Made by a program: the position numbers and the translations under genes | Assembly (NCBI GenBank): GCA_040307645.1 | Contig: JAWRJF010000048.1 | Coordinates: 1-32,334, forward strand | DNA length: 32,334 bases | Direction: 5' to 3' | Source of the DNA: JAVXAG01 sp040307645 | Lineage (GTDB): Bacteria > Bacillota > Clostridia > Peptostreptococcales > Anaerovoracaceae | Notes under the pieces: generated by a model | Seen by the model: the letters and a program-made list of their open reading frames with translations, nothing else | What the model was told of the DNA's origin: nothing | Databases searched by the model: none | Shown here: positions 1 to 6,069 of the stretch, piece by piece | How positions within the stretch are numbered: the first letter of the stretch is position 1 | Layout of the letters: each line of letters starts with the position of its first letter

Positions 1-353
1 AGGCGATATTTATTCATCATCATAGACTTAATGATTAGAAAAGTATCGACTCTGTCCGTTTTAGTCCTACGGATGTTACTTTTTCTAATAGCAGAAGTCT
101 GGATAGGATTGATGATGCAAAGATTGTAATTACGAGAAAATAGAAAGCTGGTAAGATTTTCAGCATAATGAGCTGTAGATTCCATACCAATTAGCAACTC
201 GTCCTTAGAATACTTTGAAAGTTCGTCAAGAAGCTTTTGGAAACCAACATGGTTGTTGGTGAATTCAAAAAGTTCCGTGAGTACCTCACCATCTGAGTTC
301 ATAGCAGAGGCAAAATGGTTTAGCTTGGCAATATCAATGCCGACATAGATCAT
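1..353 (-). CDS. IS110-family transposase/recombinase, N-terminal fragment (cut by window edge)
   Basis: About 117 residues are readable from an ATG at 353 to the window edge, with no stop. The RuvC-like DEDD domain of IS110 recombinases is recognisable: it opens with MIYVGIDIAKLNHFAS, giving the first Asp (D7), then GMES (E58), then TKTDRVD (D100 and D103), which supplies the complete DEDD set. The C-terminal Tnp_20 domain with its catalytic serine would lie outside the window. An AAAGGAG ribosome site lies 7 bases upstream of the ATG. IS110 enzymes excise a circle and reinsert it using a structured RNA made from the noncoding end. Whether this copy is full length cannot be judged here. Confidence 0.88.
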   Translation of the reverse strand, partial: MIYVGIDIAKLNHFASAMNSDGEVLTELFEFTNNHVGFQKLLDELSKYSKDELLIGMESTAHYAENLTSFLFSRNYNLCIINPIQTSAIRKSNIRRTKTDRVDTFLIIKSMMMNKYR

Positions 354-359
354 AAGATC

Positions 360-485
360 AACTCCTTTGTTTAAATTCACTGTGATGTCCACCTAGTTTT
401 ATCATCATAAACTTGCGTGAGATGAAAACTCAAAGGCTTATCCAACTATAAATATTTTAGATAAAACTGTGGCAATACTCTCCTT
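360..485 (-). ncRNA. candidate IS110 bridge RNA in the noncoding left end
   Basis: In IS110-group elements the noncoding DNA just 5' of the recombinase encodes a bridge RNA with two internal loops that pair with target and donor DNA. Here the noncoding stretch upstream of the recombinase can fold: AGTTTTATC (395-403) is perfectly complementary to GATAAAACT (460-468), and a competing shorter stem uses GATGAAAACT (421-430). CACTGTG (378-384) is complementary to CACAGTG (521-527). Loop guides cannot be assigned without the other end and the target site. The position and folding are seen; the function is inferred from the family. Confidence 0.3.
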
Positions 486-569
486 AAAATAGTCAAAGCT
501 ATAGAACAAAACAAAAAGTCCACAGTGTTAATATTGATTATATCAAAGTTGAGAAAGAAAGGAGAGTAT
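475..569. repeat. 11-bp inverted repeat flanking 73 bp upstream of trmL
   Basis: ATACTCTCCTT at 475-485 is the exact reverse complement of AAGGAGAGTAT at 559-569, and the match extends by GCA/TGC with one bulged base. It may be part of the structured IS110 end, or mark where the element joins chromosomal DNA. Confidence 0.6.
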
Positions 570-571
570 GC

Positions 572-594
572 ATGTATTTAGGACTTAAATACAT
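572..594. repeat. 9-bp dyad in the trmL leader
   Basis: ATGTATTTA (572-580) and TAAATACAT (586-594) form a perfect stem around a GGACT loop, just upstream of the trmL ribosome site. No T-run follows, so it is not a terminator. It could be an operator or a leader hairpin; no function is assigned. Confidence 0.5.
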
Positions 595-609
595 CATACA
601 AGGAATAAA

Positions 610-1080
610 ATGTCATTACATATAGTTTTTGTTGAACCGGAGATACCACCAAATACAGGGAACATAGCAAGAACATGTGCCGCTACCAATACAAAGCTAC
701 ATTTGGTTGAACCATTGGGGTTTTCTTTAGATGAAAAAAGTCTAAAGAGAGCAGGTCTTGATTATTGGCAGTACGTAGATGTTGAGATACATAAAAGCTT
801 AGATGACTTTATTGAGAAATATAAGGATAAGACAATGTATCTTGCAACAACAAAGGGAGGCAATGTTTATACTGATGTAGAATATAAAGATGATGATATG
901 ATTTTGTTTGGTAAGGAGACAGCTGGACTACCAAGGGATTTTATTGAAGAAAACATTGGAAATGCAGTTAGAATACCTATGAGTGAAAATACGAGATTAA
1001 GGTCTTTTAATCTTTCAAATTCAGCTAATATTATCCTTTTCGAAGCATTGAGACAATTAGGCTTTCCAGGGTTGAAATAA
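610..1080 (+). CDS. trmL: tRNA (cytidine(34)-2'-O)-methyltransferase TrmL
   Basis: A SPOUT-class (trefoil-knot) methyltransferase of 156 residues, the usual size for TrmL, which 2'-O-methylates the wobble base C34/U34 of tRNA-Leu using S-adenosylmethionine. The N-terminus has the family opening FVEPEIPPNTGNIARTC. The knot motifs are FGKETAGLP near residues 100-108 and IPMSENTRLRSFNLSNSANI near the C-terminus, where the SAM-binding knot forms. The more common RSLNLSNS is RSFNLSNS here. The start is the ATG at 610 preceded by AAGGA (600-604). The gene lies immediately downstream of an IS110 end, so its native promoter may have been replaced or moved by the insertion. The end of the gene contains the rpoN promoter. 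Confidence 0.92.
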   Translation: MSLHIVFVEPEIPPNTGNIARTCAATNTKLHLVEPLGFSLDEKSLKRAGLDYWQYVDVEIHKSLDDFIEKYKDKTMYLATTKGGNVYTDVEYKDDDMILFGKETAGLPRDFIEENIGNAVRIPMSENTRLRSFNLSNSANIILFEALRQLGFPGLK

Positions 1081-1099
1081 ACTTGTAATATGGTATAAT
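1072..1099 (+). promoter_or_regulatory. sigma-A type promoter for rpoN
   Basis: TTGAAA (1072-1077), a 16-base spacer, then TATAAT (1094-1099) with an extended TG one base upstream of the -10. The -35 lies in the last codons of trmL. The resulting leader to the rpoN ATG at 1182 is about 75 bases. Confidence 0.65.
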
Positions 1100-1181
1100 A
1101 TTTGCATATATAATAAGTGAATTTGATATTATTTTTACATTGCTTAAACGATATTTTGAAGTAATAATTTTGAGGTTGGCT

Positions 1182-2606
1182 ATGAAACTAAGTTACGATT
1201 TGACAATTGAACAGACACAGAAATTATCAATGACTCCTGAGCTTATTCAAGCAATACAGATTTTGCAGTTTAATACTCAGGAACTGGATTCCTTTGTCCA
1301 AAATGAACTTTTAGAAAATCCAATTCTTGAAATCGGCAAAAAAGAAGAAGGACCTACAGATAATAATTCAGAGGATTTAGATAAAAAAGAAAAAGAAATC
1401 GAAAAAGAACGAGAGAGTGAAATAGATCTTAGAGAAAAGATTAAAGAAGCAGAATATGATGATATAAGTTATAAACAATGGGAATATAATTCAAGTGACG
1501 ACGACGAGTATAATTTTGAGCAATATGTTTCAGAAGAAAAAACCCTAGAGGATTATTTGTTAATGCAACTTCAGTTTACAAAGCTAAAGGGAGTAGATGT
1601 TACCATTGGAAGATACATCATCGAAGCCTTAGATGAAAACGGTTATTTAACAGTTAGTGCTGAAGAAATATCAAGGGCATTTAAGGTGGATATAGACCGT
1701 GTGTTAGATGTGTTAGATGTAATCCAAACCTTTGAGCCTGTTGGAGTTGCAGCCAGGGATTTAAGAGAATGCTTAATAATTCAGTTAGCGGCTAAAGGCC
1801 AATTGACAGATGAAATAGAATACATTATAGTTAATCTTTTAGAGGACTTAGCTAATAATAGAATTGCAAATATTGCTAAGGTACTAGGACTTACCCCTAA
1901 AGAAGTCCAAAACATCTCAGATGTGATTAAAAGCTTAGAACCTAAGCCAGGTAGAAGATTTTCATCAGGAGAGTCAACTAAATACATAGTACCAGATATT
2001 TTTGTTGAAAAAATAGATGGAGAATATATTGTAACGACTAATGACTCAAGTGTACCCCAGTTAATGGTTAGTTCATACTATAACAAGCTTACGCAACAAG
2101 CTACGGAGGACGCTGAGCTTAATAAGTATCTTAATGACAGGTTTAATTCTGCAATATGGCTTATTAAGAGCATAGAACAAAGAAAACAAACTATTTACAA
2201 TGTTGCTACTGCTGTTGTAAAATATCAGAAGGACTTTTTTGATAATGGTGAAAAGTACCTAAAAACATTGACGTTGAAACAGATTGCTGATGAGGTAGGA
2301 GTACACGAATCAACAGTAAGTCGTTCAATAAATGGTAAATATATGGAGAGCCCTAGAGGTGTTTTTGAAATGAAATACTTTTTCTCAAGTGGAGTATCAA
2401 GTGATAATGGAACGGGTATATCATCAAATAGTATTAAATTTTTAATAAAAGAGATAGTTGATGGAGAAAATCCTAAAAAACCATATAGCGATCAGGATAT
2501 GGTAGAAATACTTTCCGAGAAAGGTATAGAAATATCAAGAAGGACTGTTGCAAAATACAGAGAGGGTATGAATATTTTGTCTTCTTCTAAAAGAAGGCGT
2601 TTTTAA
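1182..2606 (+). CDS. rpoN: RNA polymerase sigma-54 factor
   Basis: Sigma-54 directs RNA polymerase to -24/-12 promoters and needs AAA+ activators to open them. The protein has 474 residues from the ATG at 1182, which has GAGG at 1172-1175; an upstream in-frame TTG at 1140 has no ribosome site. Region I is the Gln/Leu-rich start (MKLSYDLTIEQTQKLSMTPE, residues 1-20, running to about 50), followed by a very acidic region II (about 55-115), the core-binding domain, a helix-turn-helix around ADEVGVHESTVSRSINGKY, and a C-terminal RpoN box ISRRTVAKYREGM. It sits directly before gapA; the glycolytic repressor gene cggR often found at this place in Firmicutes is missing. No -24/-12 promoter was recognised in the window, so its targets lie elsewhere. 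Confidence 0.95.
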   Translation: MKLSYDLTIEQTQKLSMTPELIQAIQILQFNTQELDSFVQNELLENPILEIGKKEEGPTDNNSEDLDKKEKEIEKERESEIDLREKIKEAEYDDISYKQWEYNSSDDDEYNFEQYVSEEKTLEDYLLMQLQFTKLKGVDVTIGRYIIEALDENGYLTVSAEEISRAFKVDIDRVLDVLDVIQTFEPVGVAARDLRECLIIQLAAKGQLTDEIEYIIVNLLEDLANNRIANIAKVLGLTPKEVQNISDVIKSLEPKPGRRFSSGESTKYIVPDIFVEKIDGEYIVTTNDSSVPQLMVSSYYNKLTQQATEDAELNKYLNDRFNSAIWLIKSIEQRKQTIYNVATAVVKYQKDFFDNGEKYLKTLTLKQIADEVGVHESTVSRSINGKYMESPRGVFEMKYFFSSGVSSDNGTGISSNSIKFLIKEIVDGENPKKPYSDQDMVEILSEKGIEISRRTVAKYREGMNILSSSKRRRF

Positions 2607-2610
2607 TGTG

Positions 2611-2638
2611 TTATTAATTAAATTAATTAATATATAAT
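2611..2638 (+). promoter_or_regulatory. probable gapA promoter with embedded palindrome
   Basis: TATAAT at 2633-2638 with a weak -35 (TTATTA, 2611-2616). Between and overlapping them is TTAATTAAATTAATTAA (2614-2630), a palindrome around a central A that could be an operator. The sequence is entirely A/T, so chance is a real alternative. Confidence 0.4.
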
Positions 2639-2678
2639 TATTTTCTAGACTAATTTTTAATTCGAGGAGGAATGTGAG

Positions 2679-3695
2679 ATGGCAATTAAAGTTGGTGTTA
2701 GTGGTTTTGGTAGAATAGGAAGAGTGGTAATTCGTGCAAGTATGGACATGCCTGAGATAGAGATAGCAGGTATTAATGTTCGAAATGCAGATATTGACTA
2801 TCTGATTTATATGCTTAAGTATGATACTACTTTTGGAAGATTTCCCAAAAGCTTAGACAAGTATGAAAATGGAATTATTATAGATGGTAAAAAAGTTCCA
2901 GTATATAGTGAATCCGAAGCAATTAATATACCTTGGACGGACTGTGGTGCTGAATACATAGTTGAAGCTACAGGAGCTTATGTAACTACAGAAAAAGCTA
3001 TGGACCATATTAAAGCTGGAGCTAAAAAAGTAGTAATATCAGCACCTGCAAAAGATAAAGAAACTCCTACTTTTGTATATGGAGTTAACCATGTTGGTTA
3101 TACTACAGATATGCATGTAGTTTCAAATGCATCATGTACAACTAACTGCTTAGCACCATTATGTAAGGTATTAGAAGACAACTTTGGTATTGACCAAGGG
3201 TTGATGTCTACAATTCATTCAGCGACAGCAAAACAAAAGGTAGTAGACTCTCGTTCGATGAAAGACTGGAGAACAGGAAGATCCGTATTTGGAAATATTA
3301 TTCCGTCAACAACAGGAGCTGCAAAGGCAGTAGGTCTTGTTATCCCGTCATTACAAGGAAAGATGACAGGTATTTCTTACAGAGTTCCTACGGCAGATGT
3401 TTCAGTGGTTGACCTTAATGTCGTATTAAAAAAATCTACTTCTTATGATGAAATCTGCAAAAAGGTAAAAGAAGCCTCAGAAACATATTTAAAAGGTGTA
3501 ATTGAATATGTTGATGACGAAGTGGTTTCAGGAGACTTTATTGGTGATCCGTGTACTTCTATCTTTGATGCAAGAGAAGGAATGGAACTGAATGATAAAT
3601 TCTTCAAGCTTATTGCTTTCTATGATAATGAATTTGGATATTCAAGTAAAACTTTAGAACTAATCAAACATATGTATAGTGTAGACAATAAATAA
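2679..3695 (+). CDS. gapA: glyceraldehyde-3-phosphate dehydrogenase, phosphorylating
   Basis: Oxidises glyceraldehyde-3-phosphate to 1,3-bisphosphoglycerate in glycolysis. The protein has 338 residues. Rossmann motif GVSGFGRIGR lies at 6-15, the catalytic cysteine motif SNASCTTNC has C153, the base is H180, and the C-terminus has YDNEFGYSSK. The overall type is close to the E. coli GapA/eukaryotic form (KDWRTGR, NIIPSTTGAAKAVG). Unusually, the Asp that follows Ile-Asn at the end of the second strand and selects for NAD (D34 in E. coli numbering with Met) is Val-Arg here (I32 N33 V34 R35), and the Pro in the second cofactor loop (GPSHKD in E. coli) is Arg (SRSMKD). This may alter NAD/NADP preference. 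A strong GAGGAGG ribosome site precedes the ATG. First gene of gapA-pgk-tpiA. Confidence 0.96.
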   Translation: MAIKVGVSGFGRIGRVVIRASMDMPEIEIAGINVRNADIDYLIYMLKYDTTFGRFPKSLDKYENGIIIDGKKVPVYSESEAINIPWTDCGAEYIVEATGAYVTTEKAMDHIKAGAKKVVISAPAKDKETPTFVYGVNHVGYTTDMHVVSNASCTTNCLAPLCKVLEDNFGIDQGLMSTIHSATAKQKVVDSRSMKDWRTGRSVFGNIIPSTTGAAKAVGLVIPSLQGKMTGISYRVPTADVSVVDLNVVLKKSTSYDEICKKVKEASETYLKGVIEYVDDEVVSGDFIGDPCTSIFDAREGMELNDKFFKLIAFYDNEFGYSSKTLELIKHMYSVDNK

Positions 3696-3724
3696 GCAGA
3701 AATCTTAAAATAGGAGTCTTTAAA

Positions 3725-4909
3725 ATGAAAAAAACAATCAAAGATATTCAGCTTAATGGTAAGAAAGTCATAGTAAGGTGTGATTTTAACGTACCTATGA
3801 AGGACGGAGTTATTACTGATGACATAAGAATAAAGGCGGCGCTTCCGACGATTAATTATTTAATTGAAAATGAAGCAAAGATTATTTTGATGTCACATAT
3901 GGGAAGGCCTAAAGGTGAGCCCAAAATGGAATTTACTCTAAAACCTGTAGCTGAAAGATTAGAAAAACTGCTAGGTAAAGAAGTCGTCTTTATCAGTAGC
4001 CCAAAGATTGTGGATGAAAAAGTTATTGAAGCTGCTGAGAATCTTGAAAAAGGGCAGGTAATGTTGCTTGAAAATGTCAGATTTAGAAAAGAAGAAACTG
4101 AAAATGACGATGACTTTTCAAAAGAGCTTGCTTCTCTAGCAGAGATTTTTGTCCAAGAGGCTTTTGGAACAGCACATAGGGCTCATGCTTCAACAGCAGG
4201 GGTGGCTAAGTATTTACCAGCTGTATCGGGATTTCTAATCGAAAAAGAAGTGGAATTTTTAGGTAATGCTGTTGAAAACCCACAAAGGCCATTTGTGGCA
4301 ATAATGGGTGGAGCTAAAGTTGGAGATAAAATTCCAGTTATTGAAAATTTGCTAAAGAAAGTGGATACACTTATTATAGGCGGAGGAATGGCATATACAT
4401 TTTTTAAAGCAATGGGCCTTGAAATAGGAACTTCAATTCTTGATGAAGAGAATATTGATTTAGCAAAGCAGCTTTTAGAAAAGGCTAAAGAGCTTTCTGT
4501 AGAATTACTTTTACCTATAGACGTTGTAGCTAGTAAAGAATTTAGTAATGAAAGTGAGATTGCAGTTTTTGATAGGGAGAATATTCCCGCTGATATGATG
4601 GGACTTGACATAGGACCAAAGACAGTTAAACTCTTTTCTGATGCCATAGAAAAAGCAAAGACAGTTGTTTGGAACGGACCTGTTGGTGTGTTTGAAATGA
4701 GTAATTTTGCTGGAGGAACAAAGGCAATAGCAGAAACTCTTGCAAAAATAGAGGCTACTACTGTAATCGGTGGAGGAGATTCTGCCGCTGCTGTTGAGAT
4801 GTTTGGTCTGGCAGATAAGATGACTCATATTTCAACCGGAGGTGGAGCATCTTTAGAGTTTCTTGAAGGAAAAGAACTTCCTGGTATTGCGGTTATTTTA
4901 GAAAAATAG
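3725..4909 (+). CDS. pgk: phosphoglycerate kinase
   Basis: Transfers the acyl phosphate of 1,3-bisphosphoglycerate to ADP, the first ATP-yielding step of glycolysis. The 394-residue length is normal. The N-terminal domain has the substrate-binding RCDFNVP and MSHMGRPKG motifs and HRAHAST. The C-terminal domain has MGGAKVGDKI, the nucleotide-binding WNGPVGVFE and the terminal GGGDSAAAVE followed by HISTGGGASLEFLEG. It starts 29 bases after gapA and ends 14 bases before tpiA, so the three are very likely co-transcribed. No terminator lies between them. Confidence 0.97.
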   Translation: MKKTIKDIQLNGKKVIVRCDFNVPMKDGVITDDIRIKAALPTINYLIENEAKIILMSHMGRPKGEPKMEFTLKPVAERLEKLLGKEVVFISSPKIVDEKVIEAAENLEKGQVMLLENVRFRKEETENDDDFSKELASLAEIFVQEAFGTAHRAHASTAGVAKYLPAVSGFLIEKEVEFLGNAVENPQRPFVAIMGGAKVGDKIPVIENLLKKVDTLIIGGGMAYTFFKAMGLEIGTSILDEENIDLAKQLLEKAKELSVELLLPIDVVASKEFSNESEIAVFDRENIPADMMGLDIGPKTVKLFSDAIEKAKTVVWNGPVGVFEMSNFAGGTKAIAETLAKIEATTVIGGGDSAAAVEMFGLADKMTHISTGGGASLEFLEGKELPGIAVILEK

Positions 4910-4923
4910 AAAGAGGTATCATC

Positions 4924-5673
4924 ATGAGAATTCCATTTATTGCAGGAAACTGGAAAATGTATAAAACAAAAAAAGAAGCTTTGGAATTTGCAGAGGAATT
5001 TAAAAAAATATATTCCGGTACTGATGTGAAAACTGCAATTTGTGCACCTTTTACTCAGTTGGAAACATTGGTAGAGGCTTTTAAAGACACAAATATTGGC
5101 GTAGGAGCCCAAAACGTGTATTTTGAGGACCAAGGCGCTTTTACTGGCGAGATTTCTGTAAAAATGCTAGAAGAAATAGGTGTTGACTACTGTATCGTGG
5201 GCCATTCAGAGAGAAGACAGTACTTTGGAGAAACGGATCATACCGTTAATCTAAAACTTAAAAAATTGCTTAAAGAAAGTCAGATTACACCGATTCTTTG
5301 TGTTGGTGAAAATTTGTCAGAGCGTGAATCTGGGATGGAAAGCACTGTGGTTTCTAATCAGATTATGGCAGCGTTAGATGGTCTGAATTCTCAAGAGATT
5401 GGTAATCTTGTAGTGGCATATGAACCTATTTGGGCAATTGGTACTGGTAAAACGGCTACACCAAAGGAAGCTGAAGAAATGTGCAAACTCATAAGAGATA
5501 CTATTGAAAAAATCTATGACGAAGATACTTGTGATAAGGTAATTATACAATATGGTGGAAGTGTAAAACCAGAAAACGCTACAGAAATTATGAACATGTT
5601 TGAAATTGATGGGGCCCTTGTTGGTGGAGCAAGTTTAGTGCCTTCTAGTTTTATGAATATAATTAATTTTTAG
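4924..5673 (+). CDS. tpiA: triosephosphate isomerase
   Basis: Interconverts dihydroxyacetone phosphate and glyceraldehyde-3-phosphate. A TIM barrel of 249 residues with AGNWKMYK (catalytic Lys), IVGHSERR (catalytic His), YEPIWAIGTGKTAT (catalytic Glu and the mobile loop 6), and the phosphate-binding YGGSVKPEN and DGALVGGASL. It is the last gene of the gapA-pgk-tpiA group; gpmI and eno, which often follow in Clostridia, are not present, and secG comes next after 69 bases. Confidence 0.97.
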   Translation: MRIPFIAGNWKMYKTKKEALEFAEEFKKIYSGTDVKTAICAPFTQLETLVEAFKDTNIGVGAQNVYFEDQGAFTGEISVKMLEEIGVDYCIVGHSERRQYFGETDHTVNLKLKKLLKESQITPILCVGENLSERESGMESTVVSNQIMAALDGLNSQEIGNLVVAYEPIWAIGTGKTATPKEAEEMCKLIRDTIEKIYDEDTCDKVIIQYGGSVKPENATEIMNMFEIDGALVGGASLVPSSFMNIINF

Positions 5674-5742
5674 TACAAAACTTCTTGATTTTTACATTTT
5701 GATATGTTAGAGTTAAAGAGTTAATATGTAAGGAGGTACGAT

Positions 5743-5976
5743 ATGCAAACAGGTTTAATGATTTTATTAGCAATTGCAAGTGTTATATTAATTGCAAGTG
5801 TGCTTTTACAATCTGGAAATAGTGATGGACTTTCTGGCTCAATTGCTGGTGGTGCAGAACAGTTATTTGGTAAGAAAAAGAGCAAAGGTTATGAAGCTAT
5901 TTTAAGCAAAATTACAGTAGTTGCTGCTATTTTGTTTATTGTTATTTCATTGGCAATTGTTACTTTATTTCACTAA
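5743..5976 (+). CDS. secG: preprotein translocase subunit SecG
   Basis: A 77-residue two-helix membrane protein, the small accessory subunit of the SecYEG channel. Helix 1 lies at about residues 3-22 (ILLAIASVILIASVLLQSG), followed by the conserved Gly/Ser-rich loop SGSIAGGAEQLFGKKKSKG and helix 2 at about 55-75. AAGGAGG precedes the ATG. It lies between tpiA and hppA; the 3' end of the gene contains the -35 of the hppA promoter. In many Firmicutes secG is followed by rnr and smpB, which are absent here. Confidence 0.9.
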   Translation: MQTGLMILLAIASVILIASVLLQSGNSDGLSGSIAGGAEQLFGKKKSKGYEAILSKITVVAAILFIVISLAIVTLFH

Positions 5977-5985
5977 GTTTATAAT
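5957..5985 (+). promoter_or_regulatory. sigma-A type promoter for hppA
   Basis: TTGTTA (5957-5962), a 17-base spacer and a perfect TATAAT (5980-5985). Transcription would start near 5992, giving a leader of about 78 bases before the hppA ATG at 6070. Confidence 0.65.
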
Positions 5986-6011
5986 AATTTTTTTAATATT
6001 TCGCAATAGAG

Positions 6012-6063
6012 TAAGAGGTGCTGATAAGTGCCTCTTAAACTTGTTAAAAATGCGAAGAGGAGG
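6012..6063 (+). promoter_or_regulatory. hppA leader with mutually exclusive hairpins
   Basis: CCTCTTA (6031-6037) can pair with TAAGAGG upstream (6012-6018). The same CCTCTT can instead pair with AAGAGG at 6055-6060, which overlaps the hppA Shine-Dalgarno AGGAGG (6058-6063). The two structures cannot coexist, so the leader could switch ribosome access. No T-run follows the first hairpin, which argues for translational rather than termination control. Confidence 0.4.
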
Positions 6064-6069
6064 TATCAT

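Larger units (their letters stand above)
1..570 (-). mobile_element. IS110-family insertion sequence, 5' (left-end) part
   Basis: The element is cut by the left window edge, so only the N-terminal part of the recombinase and the noncoding end upstream of it are visible. The recombinase gene identifies the family. IS110 elements usually lack long terminal inverted repeats, and the outer boundary cannot be read from one end alone. I place it near 570 because an inverted repeat (475-485 with 559-569) ends there and the trmL leader begins soon after. Codons in the recombinase are richer in C-ending forms (GCC, GAC, TTC) than in neighbouring genes, which fits an acquired element. Confidence 0.5.

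Noticed and set aside
2581..2605. Short hairpin with T-run at the end of rpoN
   Set aside because: Only 6 A/T-rich pairs, inside the last codons (the basic tail), with the T-run interrupted by GCG; not convincing as a terminator.
4183..5133. Long open frames on the minus strand inside pgk and tpiA
   Set aside because: They lie opposite well-conserved genes, lack ribosome sites and show no domain; they are mirror frames of coding bias.
5699..5727. TTGATA-N17-TAATAT promoter before secG
   Set aside because: The predicted start would fall inside the secG ribosome site (5730-5737), leaving no usable leader; read-through from tpiA is simpler.
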